Shown: one piece after another, positions 39,344 through 49,097 of the stretch
Position numbering within the stretch: the first letter of the stretch is position 1
How the letters are laid out: every line of letters begins with the position of its first letter
Assembly: GCA_948470605.1 (NCBI GenBank)
Contig: CAOKPI010000004.1
Span: 23,159-87,158, forward strand
Source of the DNA: an uncultured Clostridium sp.
GTDB taxonomy: Bacteria > Bacillota > Clostridia > TANB77 > CAG-508
Direction of reading: 5' to 3'
Length of the DNA stretch: 64,000 nt
Notes under the pieces: generated by a model
The model's input: the letters and a program-made list of their open reading frames with translations, nothing else
Told to the model about the DNA's origin: nothing
Database searches by the model: none
Program-made: the position numbers and the translations under genes

Positions 39344-39355
39344 CTCGTCACTTCC

Positions 39356-39784
39356 TTATTGCATCGAATGATACACCTTTAAAATTCCCTCTTGTGTATC
39401 TCTCATATATCCTCTTTCAAAAATAAGACATATTACAAAAATAATAACTAGTATTCCTATCCTTTTTATGAATTGTTCTTGTTCTATTTCATTTTCTTCT
39501 ATCTTAGCCAACATTTTTGCCATTTGTGGCATAACAATCATTCCATTGATACCTGAGAAAATGGCCACTAACATATTTTGTACACTATTTTGCATTTCTA
39601 TATTTTGATAATTCATTCCTTGTTTCGTTGTCTGAAAAATAATCCATGTAATACCATATATTAAAATGATTCCTATCAAAATCATCACTACTTTTTTTGT
39701 TTTTTCGATGGAACCTAAGCTTTGCCATGTCCAAGCAATTAAAATAACATACACTAGGATGGCTGTTATTATAATAAAAGTCAT
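39356..39784 (-). CDS. Four-helix membrane protein, unknown
   Basis: 142 residues with hydrophobic segments at about 2-20, 33-52, 66-86 and 107-125. The loop MPQMAKMLAKIEENEIEQEQFIKR is charged. No family recognised. It lies between mutL and miaA with 12 bp to miaA and is likely cotranscribed. Confidence 0.65.
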   Translation of the reverse strand: MTFIIITAILVYVILIAWTWQSLGSIEKTKKVVMILIGIILIYGITWIIFQTTKQGMNYQNIEMQNSVQNMLVAIFSGINGMIVMPQMAKMLAKIEENEIEQEQFIKRIGILVIIFVICLIFERGYMRDTQEGILKVYHSMQ

Positions 39785-39827
39785 TTATTACCCTCCTCTC
39801 ACAAGGTCTCTTTTCCAATTGATATTT

Positions 39828-42047
39828 CTATTTTCTGGCAAACTTTCTCTCAATATCATATTGCGTCATTTTAATTACTGTTGGTCTACCATGTGGGCAA
39901 GTAAATGGATTTGGTAATACTAGCAACTTGTCCATTAAAGACTCTACCTCTCTTTCGTCTAATGCCATATTTGCTTTTACTGCCGCTTTACATGCTACCG
40001 TTGCTATAAATTTTTCTTCTTTTTCTTGTTTCGCTGTTCTTGCCACTGTATTAATTTCATCCAATGTTTCCAAAAATAATTCTTTGGTATCTAAATCAAT
40101 ACATACGGTTGGTGCTCCCATTAGCTTTATCGTGTTTTCTCCAAATTCCTCTAACATAAATCCAGCTTTCTCAAACATTGCCATATTTTCTTTGGCAATC
40201 TCCATTTCTTTATGTGTTAATGTGATAACATCTGGTAATAATAGCATTTGAGAATCTTTATTTTTCTCACTATAATAGTTTTTCTTTACTTTCTCATACA
40301 TAATTCTTTCATGTGCTGCATGTTGGTCTAATAGATACATTTCTTTGTCAATTTCTAATATGATATAAGTATTGAAAACAATGCCAACAAATTTATAAGT
40401 TGGTTTTTGAAACTCCTCTATTTCTTCGAATACTGATATATTATCTTTTACAATATCAATCGCATTTGTTTTTTGTTCTTCTTTTTCTCGCTCTGTTTCC
40501 TCTTGAATTGGCTCTGTTCCAAACATTTTCGTGTACATTTCGTTAAAGTCATTGGAATCTACTTGTGAATGATTATCTAAGTCCTCCGTGTTTTGTTCCA
40601 CTTCCTCCGCTTCTTTTGTATTTTCTATGGTTTCTTCCTTTTCTACCACCTCTTCTGCTAGTTGTATTTCATTAGATACCTCTTTTTCTATGTCTACTTT
40701 TTCCTCCTGCTTGTCTTCTTTGTTTTCTAGTTGATACGCTACCTCTGGTTCTTCCAGAGTTGTTTCTGCAACCTTTTTCTCTTGTAATTCTTTTTCCATT
40801 TTCTGTTTCATTTCTTTTAATTGTTCTAATACATCTGATGTATCGATTGGATTTCCTATTTTTGTTTCTTGTTTATCGTTTTCTATGATATGATTGGTTT
40901 TTATTTCACTTTCTTCTTGTGTATATTTTTCAATTTTTCTTTCGTTTTGTTTTCGAAATCCAAAAAGTCCATTATTTTGTTTTTCCTTTTTCGCTTCTCT
41001 TAAATTTTGTAACCTTTCCTCAAAAGTTGTTTCTCTAGGATTCGGATTAGCAACTAGCTCATTTTTTAGTAACGTATCTTTTATCCCATGATAAATAGAT
41101 TGGAATACTTTGTTTTCTTCTTCAAAACGCACTTCCAATTTAGCTGGATGGACATTGACATCTACTTTAGATGGATTCATTTCCATATTTAATATCACAA
41201 ATCCAAATTTTCCAATTGGTATTAACCCTTTATATGCCTGTTCTGTCGCTGCTGTTAAAGTTTTATCTTTGATATATCTTTTATTCACAAAAAATAATTG
41301 ATTCGAACGGTTTGACCTTGCTATTTCTGGTTTTCCAATGACACCTGAAATTGTAATGTCTTCATATTGATAAGTCACTTCCATAATACCATTGGCAACA
41401 TCTTTTCCATAAATACTATAGATAACACTTTTTAAATCACCATTTCCATTTGTTTGAATAATGGTTTTCCCTGCATTGATTAATTTAAGTGCTATCGTAG
41501 GATTCACTAAAGCTATTCTTGTAATAACATCTTCTATATAACCTGCTTCTGTATAATCTTTTTTTAAAAATTTATATCTTACTGGCGTATTATAAAATAG
41601 ATTTTTAACCGTAATGGTTGTTCCTGTTTGACAACCTGTTTCTTCCTGTTCTAAAACGTCTCCTCCTTCTACTACAATCCTATATCCCGTTTCTTGTTCT
41701 TCTGTTTTTGATATCATTTCTACCTTGCTAATAGCTGCAATACTAGCCAAAGCTTCTCCTCTAAATCCCATCGAGGTAACTAAATTCAAATCCTCTGCTG
41801 ACCTAATTTTACTGGTCGCATGTCTTTCAAAAGCAATTTCCAAATCATCTTGCGCAATCCCTTTTCCATTGTCTGTTACTTTTATATAGGAGATTCCTCC
41901 ATTTTTAATTTCTACCGTTATGTTGGTTGCTCCTGCATCAATTGAGTTTTCTACCATTTCTTTTATGACAGATGCTGGTCTTTCAATTACCTCACCTGCT
42001 GCTATTTGATTGATGGTTAATTCATCTAATAATACGATATTTCCCAT
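39828..42047 (-). CDS. mutL: DNA mismatch repair protein MutL
   Basis: 739 residues from ATG 42047 (MGNIVLLDELTINQIAAGEVIERPASV) after GGAGGACGA; an upstream in-frame ATG at 42089 has no such site. GHKL ATPase motifs are complete (ENSIDAGA, DNGKGI, GFRGEAL). A 200-residue acidic linker (about 370-545) precedes the dimerisation/endonuclease domain with LLDQHAAHERIMYEK (DQHA-x2-E-x4-E) and CPHGRPT, so this is an endonuclease-type MutL. No mutS gene is in the window. Confidence 0.96.
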   Translation of the reverse strand: MGNIVLLDELTINQIAAGEVIERPASVIKEMVENSIDAGATNITVEIKNGGISYIKVTDNGKGIAQDDLEIAFERHATSKIRSAEDLNLVTSMGFRGEALASIAAISKVEMISKTEEQETGYRIVVEGGDVLEQEETGCQTGTTITVKNLFYNTPVRYKFLKKDYTEAGYIEDVITRIALVNPTIALKLINAGKTIIQTNGNGDLKSVIYSIYGKDVANGIMEVTYQYEDITISGVIGKPEIARSNRSNQLFFVNKRYIKDKTLTAATEQAYKGLIPIGKFGFVILNMEMNPSKVDVNVHPAKLEVRFEEENKVFQSIYHGIKDTLLKNELVANPNPRETTFEERLQNLREAKKEKQNNGLFGFRKQNERKIEKYTQEESEIKTNHIIENDKQETKIGNPIDTSDVLEQLKEMKQKMEKELQEKKVAETTLEEPEVAYQLENKEDKQEEKVDIEKEVSNEIQLAEEVVEKEETIENTKEAEEVEQNTEDLDNHSQVDSNDFNEMYTKMFGTEPIQEETEREKEEQKTNAIDIVKDNISVFEEIEEFQKPTYKFVGIVFNTYIILEIDKEMYLLDQHAAHERIMYEKVKKNYYSEKNKDSQMLLLPDVITLTHKEMEIAKENMAMFEKAGFMLEEFGENTIKLMGAPTVCIDLDTKELFLETLDEINTVARTAKQEKEEKFIATVACKAAVKANMALDEREVESLMDKLLVLPNPFTCPHGRPTVIKMTQYDIERKFARK

Positions 42048-42255
42048 TTTCGTCCTCCGTTTTCTTTCCATTCTTTCTTTGGTTTTCATTATATCATTAG
42101 TTTTTTAAATTTTGTATAGTTTTTTAGAAATTTATTAATTTTTAAATAACTATTACAAATAAAAAATATATAAACTTTTAACTAATATAGTATTTCTAAA
42201 TCGTTACATTTTTAAAATGCGAATTCTGAAATCCATCAAAATTCGCATCTCCTAT

Positions 42256-42909
42256 TTATTCTTCTTCCTTCTTCTCTTTTAATTTCTTTTCCAAACAAGC
42301 TGTTATTCCTAATAAAGATAGCACATAAACCATCAAAACCAATGGAATGGTAACTCTTCCAATCGGAATTCTTGTAATTGCCACAACACTAATTAAAATA
42401 GCTTGTGCCAAAACGATAGTTACACCTGTTTTTACTATTGTTTTTATGATTCCTAACGGATAATATCTTACAGTCATATAAACCAATATAATAGCTGTAG
42501 CTATCATAAATGGTATGATATATGGTTTTATAATATCTCTTCCTCTTGTATGTGGAATAGTTGTAATTTCAATATCATCTGCCCCCAACGCTATGCCATA
42601 CTTTTCATTCACTTTATTAACAATATTTCCTTTTTGCTCTTCTGTTATATCCTTTGCAAGGATACTAACGGTATCTTCATATACCTCTACTTTTTGAAGG
42701 ACAACTTTCTGATTAGGTAACATTTCATCTGTTATTTGTTTGATATCTGATATTTCAAAATCTTTTTGTAAATATAATTGTATTGTTTTAGCTTCTTGAT
42801 ATTTTAAATCAAATTGGAAACCTACTGCTAAAGTAACAATGACTCCTATTATGATAATAATAGCTATCAAAAGTGCTAATATTTTATTTTTTTGGCTGAT
42901 ACTTTTCAT
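42256..42909 (-). CDS. Divergent SecF-like membrane protein
   Basis: 217 residues. One N-terminal helix, an extracytoplasmic domain (about 35-125), then four helices (PFMIATAIILVYMTVRYYPLGIIKTI..., LVLMVYVLSLLGITACLEKK). It starts 2 bp after the stop of the SecD-like gene and has the SecF layout, but it is shorter and has lost most SecF signature residues. It probably works with its neighbour in protein export. Confidence 0.65.
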   Translation of the reverse strand: MKSISQKNKILALLIAIIIIIGVIVTLAVGFQFDLKYQEAKTIQLYLQKDFEISDIKQITDEMLPNQKVVLQKVEVYEDTVSILAKDITEEQKGNIVNKVNEKYGIALGADDIEITTIPHTRGRDIIKPYIIPFMIATAIILVYMTVRYYPLGIIKTIVKTGVTIVLAQAILISVVAITRIPIGRVTIPLVLMVYVLSLLGITACLEKKLKEKKEEE

Positions 42910-42911
42910 TT

Positions 42912-44312
42912 CTACTTTTCCTTTCCTGCATTTATTTTTAATAAATAATTGGTTACGATGCTATTATAAATTGCTATTAGAACAATTCCCCAAAACATTA
43001 CCATACCAAAACTACTAATTGGTACCCAACGAATGAAACAGAATGTAATTGCCACAATCATAATTGGTATTATTTGTGTAAAAAATTCTTGATACGACTC
43101 TAATTTGTTATGTTTTAATAATTTATTAATTAACCTATAATCTAACACAAATACTATAAGGATTCCCAAAATACCTTCTAGGGATAATACCACATTGGTA
43201 TAGCGAACCAGTAGCATAAACAAAGATATGAATCCTATATAAGAAATAATTCCCAAAGTTCCTACTACTTTATATCTTATGAATAGTAAGATAATTCCTA
43301 ATACGATAATTGCTAATACCACATATACTGCTATTTCTGTATCATTTGTTGTGATATCTGACAAAACATATTGATTTTCGACTAATTCATATTTTACTGG
43401 CATATCTCCTGTATCTAATACAGTTGCCATATTAGAAGCTTGGTCAACATATCCTTGTAATGTGTCTGCATCTGTTGCACTACTACCCACAGATAATTGT
43501 AATTTTCCAATTTTAATTGGCTCTTCAAAACTAGTTGACATGATTGTTTCATCATCTATTTTCATGGTAACTGTTTTTTCCTCTTTATCAGTAGCATTCT
43601 CCTCTGTGGTATTCTCCTCTTCGTTAGCATTTTCCTCCTCTGTTGTGTTTTCTTCCACTTTTACATATTGATTACTAATTTCTTCTAATTTCTTTTTTCC
43701 CTCTTTATTAAATTCTATATCTAAATATACAGACGTACCACTATTTGCCGTTCCTGTACTATTACCAGAACCATACATAACTTTTGCTTTTTTGATATCA
43801 CCATTATTCATTAAAACTTCGTTGGTTTGGCTATCTACAATTTCAAATTTTCCTGCTGTTTTAATACTACTGATAATACTGTCTGTGTGGTCATTCTCTG
43901 TAAATTCTATTACTATATCACCAGTTTTTTCATCTAATTTTATAAGATAATTGTCAGCACCTAATTTTTTTAATCTTTTTTCTATTACCTTTTTAGAAGC
44001 TTTATAACTTTCCACATTTTTAATTTCTTCTTTATTATCTGGTATTTCTTCCTTCGTATATCCCTTCTCTGCTATTTGCTCATCTGTTAATTCTTCCTCT
44101 ACCACTTTTCCTTCCGCATCTTTTACTACCGTTGTATTTCCTGTACTTACCGTTAATCTAACATTTCTACTACCTTTTAAATCCATAGCATCTGTATAAT
44201 CTTTTATTTGATTTTCCATTCTATTTTGTTCTTGTGTATAAACTCCAAAAAATGCTATCATGGTAATTGCTATTATTACTAATGTAATGGTTAATATTTT
44301 TATTTTTTTCAT
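42912..44312 (-). CDS. Divergent SecD-like protein export subunit
   Basis: 466 residues: one N-terminal helix, a large extracytoplasmic domain with the SecD-type IEFTENDHTDSIISSIKTAGKFEIVD and VYLDIEFNKEGKKKLEEISNQY, a Glu/Asn/Thr low-complexity insert (about residues 222-245), then a bundle of five or six helices with GILGILIVFVLDYRLINKLL in place of the usual TLTLPGIAG-type stretch. SecD and SecF aid late steps of translocation with the proton gradient. Confidence 0.75.
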   Translation of the reverse strand: MKKIKILTITLVIIAITMIAFFGVYTQEQNRMENQIKDYTDAMDLKGSRNVRLTVSTGNTTVVKDAEGKVVEEELTDEQIAEKGYTKEEIPDNKEEIKNVESYKASKKVIEKRLKKLGADNYLIKLDEKTGDIVIEFTENDHTDSIISSIKTAGKFEIVDSQTNEVLMNNGDIKKAKVMYGSGNSTGTANSGTSVYLDIEFNKEGKKKLEEISNQYVKVEENTTEEENANEEENTTEENATDKEEKTVTMKIDDETIMSTSFEEPIKIGKLQLSVGSSATDADTLQGYVDQASNMATVLDTGDMPVKYELVENQYVLSDITTNDTEIAVYVVLAIIVLGIILLFIRYKVVGTLGIISYIGFISLFMLLVRYTNVVLSLEGILGILIVFVLDYRLINKLLKHNKLESYQEFFTQIIPIMIVAITFCFIRWVPISSFGMVMFWGIVLIAIYNSIVTNYLLKINAGKEK

Positions 44313-44351
44313 TTTTATTTTTCCCTTCTTCTTTAAATTTTCTATGTTTGT

Positions 44352-45012
44352 TTACAATAGCCTTGAATTATTAATCAATAACTCAAACCATATATTCAAA
44401 TACTTTGCCGCATATTTACTCATCATCGTTCTATCCATAAAAATCTCAAAATAATCTAGTACTGGACATATTTTAGTATCAATGGTTAGTTTCAAAATCA
44501 CTTTTTTCTCTTGGCTATCTATTTTTAAATCAGCATCTGTTACTGCATAATTGACTTTATCATGTATATCAAATGTTGATAAATTAGTATTTAAAACTCT
44601 ATCTCGGTGCACATCTGATTTATCTGCTAAAATAAGAGCTGCTGATATATCACTAACTGCTGTTCCTGTTTTCTCATCATGATTTCCAATTGCCATCATG
44701 ATTTCTGTTCTCTCTTCTACTGGCATTCCCATGTCTTTTAAAATGTTATATGCCAGTATAGCTCCACTATGTGCATGGTCTGTACGATTGACGCAATTTC
44801 CAATATCGTGTAAATATCCTGCTATTTTGGCAAGTTCAATGGTTCTCTTGGGATATCCTAATGTTTCTAATATCTTTCCTGCTCTTTTTGAAACAATAGA
44901 AATATGCCTATGACTATGTTCTGTATAACCGAAGACCGTCTAATTGTTTTTGCGCTCCTTGAATCAAAGCTTCTACCTCTTCATTTTCTATGACATCTTG
45001 CAAAGTTATCAT
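44352..45012 (-). CDS. HD-domain phosphohydrolase, interrupted by a +1 shift at CGG
   Basis: The start is ATG 45012 (MITLQDVIENEEVEAL) after AGGAGGC-like sequence. At residue 28 the zero-frame codon at 44931-44929 is CGG (CTT CGG TTA), and the frame closes five codons later. Skipping the C gives LDGLGYTEHSHRHISIVSKRAG, which contains the first metal-binding His, followed by AGYLHDIGN (HD), RTDHAHSG and IGNHDE. The restored protein is 219 residues. It is a cytoplasmic HD hydrolase, perhaps nucleotide- or nucleic-acid-directed. The shift falls before the catalytic domain, so without it no enzyme is made. Confidence 0.88.
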
Positions 45013-45230
45013 TTTATTTTGCCTCCTTATTTTTGCTTTCTAAATTTTATCTTAAATTGTAAAAAATAGCAACTCTTTTTTAGGAATTTTATTATCAAAT
45101 AAAAAATATATAATGTTTTTTATAAAAATAATAACACTTATTATTACTTCTTAATTCTCTACAATAAATTTGTGCAAATTAACATTGTCTTTATTAATTT
45201 GCACAAATTTGTTGCAATTGATACATTTAT

Positions 45231-45749
45231 TTAACCCTTCAATTGTTCACAATGTACTTTTATTTGAATATCTTGAATTATATCCTTTGTGGTATGACTT
45301 TTCGTTTTATCATAAATAATTTCTAATCGATAGCAATCTTCTTGTGCTTTTTCTTTTTCTAATTTCATATTATTGGTCTTTTTATTTTTCAAGGAAATTT
45401 CTTGATTATCCCTATATAATTTAAAAGAAATAGCCTCTTCCTTTTGAGATAAAACTTCAATATTATATTCTAAATCAATCTGTGTCACTTCTCCATTTTG
45501 TTTATAATTCTTTACTCTAAACTCATAAGTTTCACTTTCTTTTTTTCCATTTATCTCTTTAACTGGACTATTTTCAACTATTAATATTGGCTCTGCTATT
45601 TTTCCAGTTGTTACTATCTCTGTGCTACTAAATCCCTTTCCCATGCTATAACCAGAAAAGAATAATGTTAGTACCATAACACTTACCAAAGCAAGCGTTA
45701 TTTCTCTCTTTTTATTTTCCCATAATTTCTTTATCTCTTTGACACACAC
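45231..45749 (-). CDS. Membrane-anchored extracellular protein, unknown
   Basis: 172 residues with a basic N-terminus and one membrane helix (EITLALVSVMVLTLFFSGYSMG, about residues 15-36). The rest is beta-rich and Lys/Glu-rich (TYEFRVKNYKQNGEVTQIDLEYNIEV) and resembles the immunoglobulin-like extracellular part of TasA/camelysin-type neighbours. No family is recognised with certainty. It lies downstream of the secreted-protein gene at 46002. Confidence 0.55.
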   Translation of the reverse strand: MCVKEIKKLWENKKREITLALVSVMVLTLFFSGYSMGKGFSSTEIVTTGKIAEPILIVENSPVKEINGKKESETYEFRVKNYKQNGEVTQIDLEYNIEVLSQKEEAISFKLYRDNQEISLKNKKTNNMKLEKEKAQEDCYRLEIIYDKTKSHTTKDIIQDIQIKVHCEQLKG

Positions 45750-45759
45750 CTCCCTTTTA

Positions 45760-45868
45760 CTGATACTGTTAAGCTTTAGCTGTTACAGTATCAGTATACA
45801 ACTAAATTAATATGATTTAGTTGTATTCCTTATTTTACTGTTAAGCTTCAGCTGTTACAGTATCAGCA
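45760..45868. repeat. Hairpin cluster with two copies of the ACTGTTAAGC repeat
   Basis: TGATACTGTTAAGC...CAGTATCA (45760-45795) and TACTGTTAAGC...CAGTATCAG (45835-45868) flank a third hairpin, TACAACTAAAT...TTTAGTTGTA. The same core, reverse-complemented, is at 17561. The 250-bp gap between the two secreted-protein genes holds nothing else I can support. Confidence 0.65.
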
Positions 45869-46001
45869 TTGGTAAGAACAAATATAGTTTATTGGTCCTT
45901 CCCTAAAAATTGACAAATATTGTCTTATAGAATAAAGACTACTTTTACCGTATACCTACAAAATTTACACATTTCCTAAATTTCTATTCTTTCCATATGA
46001 T

Positions 46002-46585
46002 TTATGTTTGTGGTTCTACTTGTGTACCTGAAACAGTTGCACGAAAAGTATAACTAGCAATATCTTGTGCATTTTGTGTATCAATTTTATCATTATTTGC
46101 TATTTCATTCTCATTATTTCCTGTTTCATATGGCCATTGCCAAGCAATCGTAAATATTTTTATCTTTTCTTCTTCATTTGCCTGAATCGTTCCTGATAAA
46201 ACAGTTTCCAATTCACTAATAGAATTATATTCCTGATAGTTATAAACAAACTTTAAATTCGTTGGTTTTGTACTTTCATTTGTAAATTTTATATCATAAT
46301 GAATACCAACATTAGAACTTGTTCCATCAATCATAATATTAAAACTTCCATTGGTTCCTGGTGCAATTTTACCATTAACGAGTGTCTCATTGTTACAAGT
46401 AGATTCCAATCGAATGGTTTGTACTTGTTCTTTTTGTCCATTTACTTTAAAGTTCCAAGTTGCCACCTCTGCCATGCCATCTCCTCTTATTTCTGATACA
46501 TATTTAGAATAACTTTGTCCTCCTATAAAAGATAATAAAATGCATGATAGAATGGCAATTGCAAGAATTATTTTTTTTTACTCAA
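46002..46585 (-). CDS. Secreted TasA/camelysin-like protein with a start-proximal A9 frame problem
   Basis: A signal peptide frame (IILAIAILSCILLSFIGGQSYSKYVSEIRGDG) is continuous with MAEVATWNFKVNG and the mature beta-rich domain ending SYTFRATVSGTQVEPQT. This KYVSE...ATWNF pattern is typical of secreted SipW/TasA-type clusters. A well-placed TTG start at 46585 follows GGAGGGAGG, but it is one base out of frame with the signal peptide across a run of nine A (46571-46579). Ten A would restore it. The in-frame ATG at 46475 gives an unsecreted form. This could be slippage, phase variation or a sequencing error. It is not a CGG site. Confidence 0.6.
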
Positions 46586-46678
46586 TAAGCCTCCCTCCTT
46601 TTCTTCTATTTTTTTAATTTGGATAATTTTCGAATTAAATTTTTTGAAATAATAATAGAAATTTGAAAATGTAATTTT

Positions 46679-46707
46679 ATTATAAAGTGACATCCTAGAA
46701 TTGTCAA
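46679..46707 (-). promoter_or_regulatory. Sigma-A-type promoter of the secreted-protein gene
   Basis: Minus-strand TTGACA (46707-46702) and TATAAT (46684-46679) are separated by 17 bp, about 95 bp upstream of the TTG at 46585. It diverges from the promoter at 46803. Confidence 0.75.
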
Positions 46708-46802
46708 TCTCTTTTCATCGCAAGTTTCGACATTTTTCTTTGTGTTTCCATTAAAAGTTATATTATCATCTTAAAAATATCGAAACCTAAATGAAATTAG
46801 TC

Positions 46803-46831
46803 TTGACTTTTCCATTTTTTTACAATATACT
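46803..46831 (+). promoter_or_regulatory. Sigma-A-type promoter of the 46906 gene
   Basis: TTGACT and TATACT are 17 bp apart, 75 bp upstream of the TTG start at 46906. The 320-bp divergent region between 46586 and 46905 contains the two promoters and short TTTCGAC/TATCGAAA elements that could be an operator. Confidence 0.7.
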
Positions 46832-46905
46832 ATTTTCATATTTTATATCTTTATTTTCTTCATTTTTCCCAATCAAAAAATTAAAATCAAAAGGAGGCAT
46901 GTATA

Positions 46906-48027
46906 TTGCAGAAAAAAAATAAAATTTTAATTTCTTTTACTCTACTTTTTATCTTTAGTTTATTTCATCAAACTAGTTCAGCTAAATATGTTATAGAAAA
47001 TGTCTTTACTGTGGCAAAAATAAATATTGACAGATGTCAACCAGACCTTGCATTAATTGACATTATTTCTTCTAACGCAAATTATCCCACTTATGCCAAC
47101 AAAACTCATCTCATCACAGGTCATATCAAAATAACAGAAAAAAACATAGTCAAAAATGATTTATCCCCAGATACGATAAAAATTTCAGTAGCTAATCATT
47201 TAATTACGCCAGAATTTAAAAGTTTTTCTCTCATTTCTGAAAATGCTACTGAAAAGATATATGAATTTTCTTTTACAAATACCATTTGTGATGGTACTTT
47301 AACGATTACTATCCCAGAAGGAATTATCTTAGACAAGTGTGGTTTAGTCAATGAACAAAAGAATTTTTCTACTGGTATTTGCATTGATAATACACCACCT
47401 ATTGCTACCGTTAAAGAATCTGCTAACCCCAATGGTAAATCAAAAGCAGAAATAATTTCTAACGAGAAAATTGTTCCTATAAACGGTTGGAATATTTCCC
47501 AAGAAAATACGATATTATCAAAAGAGTTCACGAATACTATTTCATATGTACTACCTGTTACTGATTTCGCACAAAATACTTCTGAAGTATTGATTTCTAT
47601 TGAGAAGGCAACTAATATTTTATTTCAATATGGATTTTATGCTCCCAATAAACAATTTCTGGTACCCAGTGGCAAAACAGCATTTTTTAAGGTCTCTTCT
47701 TCTCAATCCATTTATGCCAAATTATCTGGTTCTTCTGATTCTTTTATGCAAGGTAAAACTTATATCTATCACAATACTAAAAATGGCTACAATCCCATTG
47801 CAATTTCTAAATGGATTACTTCCAAATTTAAAAATGTTCTAGATTTTTCTATTGTTTATCAAACTTGTATCAAAGATATTGGTTGGCTAAAAGCTTCCTC
47901 TTACGGACAAGAAAATATCTGTCCACAATCTGAATCTACTTCTGCCTTTCGTATTGGTCTTATTCCTACAACAGAAAAGCAATATTTAATTGATTATTGG
48001 AATCGTGATACGAATACCACTAATTAA
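46906..48027 (+). CDS. Secreted protein of unknown function
   Basis: 373 residues from TTG 46906 after AGGAGGC. A signal peptide (KILISFTLLFIFSLFHQTSSA) is followed by a beta-rich region with Ig-like features: residues 45-150 contain TPEFKSFSLISENATEKIYEFSF and TLTITIPEGII, and TPPIATVKESANPNGKSKAEI begins a second domain. The C-terminal third (YHNTKNGYNPIAISKWITSK, IGWLKASSYGQENICPQSEST) contains several Cys. No enzyme or adhesin family recognised. It is one of few plus-strand genes and its end overlaps the convergent gene by 4 bp. Confidence 0.7.
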   Translation: MQKKNKILISFTLLFIFSLFHQTSSAKYVIENVFTVAKINIDRCQPDLALIDIISSNANYPTYANKTHLITGHIKITEKNIVKNDLSPDTIKISVANHLITPEFKSFSLISENATEKIYEFSFTNTICDGTLTITIPEGIILDKCGLVNEQKNFSTGICIDNTPPIATVKESANPNGKSKAEIISNEKIVPINGWNISQENTILSKEFTNTISYVLPVTDFAQNTSEVLISIEKATNILFQYGFYAPNKQFLVPSGKTAFFKVSSSQSIYAKLSGSSDSFMQGKTYIYHNTKNGYNPIAISKWITSKFKNVLDFSIVYQTCIKDIGWLKASSYGQENICPQSESTSAFRIGLIPTTEKQYLIDYWNRDTNTTN

Positions 48028-48395
48028 TTGGTCTTTTTGTTAACACCAATAATGCCACCTAAGATTCCAAACATCATTCCAATTACAATCATAATAATAC
48101 TTTGCATTTCTAATCCAAATTTCCAATTTAAAATACTAGAAATTAAATAAATGGTAATCATATAAATCCCACCTATTAAGGCACCATTTAATAATCCATT
48201 CTTTTTAATTTTGATATTTCCAATAGAACTTCCTATTAAAATACTAATAGCTGTTATCATAATAATAACTGGATTAACGATTGTTTCACTTATTTCTGTA
48301 TAAGTTAGTATGGCAGCAAAAATAAGTAGTAATATAAAGGTGACAAATAAGGATATTCCTACTCCCTTAGCAATATTAGTAATAGTATTTTCCAT
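48024..48395 (-). CDS. TIGR04086-family membrane protein
   Basis: 123 residues with four helices (KGVGISLFVTFILLLIFAAIL, NPVIIMITAISILIGSSIG, LLNGALIGGIYMITIYLISSIL, IIMIVIGMMFGILGGIIGVNK). The glycine-rich last helix and the overall plan fit the TIGR04086 family of Firmicutes. The function is unknown. Confidence 0.75.
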   Translation of the reverse strand: MENTITNIAKGVGISLFVTFILLLIFAAILTYTEISETIVNPVIIMITAISILIGSSIGNIKIKKNGLLNGALIGGIYMITIYLISSILNWKFGLEMQSIIMIVIGMMFGILGGIIGVNKKTN

Positions 48396-48440
48396 TTTTT
48401 ACGCTCCTTTTACTTTTTGTTTAATTTATATGTGTATAAA

Positions 48441-48479
48441 AAAAGAAATAGAACTTTTAAAAAATTCTATTTCTTTTTG
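48441..48479. terminator. Terminator-like hairpin
   Basis: AAAAGAAATAGAA pairs with TTCTATTTCTTTT. It lies between the start of the TIGR04086 gene and the left island repeat, and ends exactly where the tRNA-Gln fragment begins. Confidence 0.5.
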
Positions 48480-48592
48480 GCTGGGCTGGCTAGATTCGAA
48501 CCCCTAAAAGGACTCCCTCGCTTTGCTCACGACGCCGCGTGCCCTCGACTCTCTATTTCTACTTACTTGTCAGTTCTTCCAAAAAGAAAAAA
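48478..48592. repeat. Left island repeat with a 3' tRNA-Gln fragment
   Basis: 48478-48500 is identical to the last 23 nt of the tRNA-Gln gene at 52356. From 48489 to 48592 the sequence is a direct repeat, about 90 percent identical by eye, of 52226-52328 (common core CTCCCTCGCTT...CTCACGACGCCGCG, TTTCTACTTACTT, TCAGTTCTTCCAAAAAG). The unit is GC-richer than its surroundings. Confidence 0.85.
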
Positions 48593-48623
48593 AGGGGGGT
48601 CCTAAAATAGGTCCCCTCTTTTA
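48588..48623 (-). terminator. Terminator of the 48669 gene
   Basis: Minus-strand AGGGGACC...GGACCCCCC hairpin followed by TTTTTTTCTTTTT, beyond the stop codon at 48669. Confidence 0.7.
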
Positions 48624-48668
48624 AGATGTTACTCTGCCACTGTTTCTTCTGTCTGCATTACAAAACAC

Positions 48669-49097
48669 TCAATTTTTACTATTAATCTTTCCAATTTTAT
48701 GAAGAAATGCCGTTTTCTCAATATCGGAAAGTTCTTCAAACAGTTTAAAACAGCTACTTACTTTGTCCTCAGCAACAATACTGCTTACATCTGGTACTCT
48801 TAACGTATTTTCCAACGCAATTAATTGAGCAGATTCCTTTTTACGCCCAGCATAACCCTTGAAAACCTTTTTTTTCAAAGTATTAAAAGGTTCGTTTTCA
48901 GCATCCAAAATAGGCTTCAACTGTTCATAAGGAATGTTTAATTGTCGAGCAATTTCTCTATAGACATTGTCAACAAAAACCTTCACATCTTTTTTAGTAA
49001 CAAAATTGTCTCCAAAAAAGTTTGCATAACTCTCACACAACGCTGACCAATCTGTTACCTTCTTCCATGGTAAACTTTTTACATCCTTTATTTCCAT
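48669..49097 (-). CDS. Hypothetical island protein
   Basis: 142 residues, soluble, starting MEIKDVKSLPWKKVTDWSALCESYANFFGDNF. The middle is basic (KKKVFKGYAGRKKES). I do not recognise a family. AAGGAGGAC precedes the ATG. It lies just inside the left island repeat, and codon use is more balanced than in the neighbouring genes. Confidence 0.6.
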   Translation of the reverse strand: MEIKDVKSLPWKKVTDWSALCESYANFFGDNFVTKKDVKVFVDNVYREIARQLNIPYEQLKPILDAENEPFNTLKKKVFKGYAGRKKESAQLIALENTLRVPDVSSIVAEDKVSSCFKLFEELSDIEKTAFLHKIGKINSKN

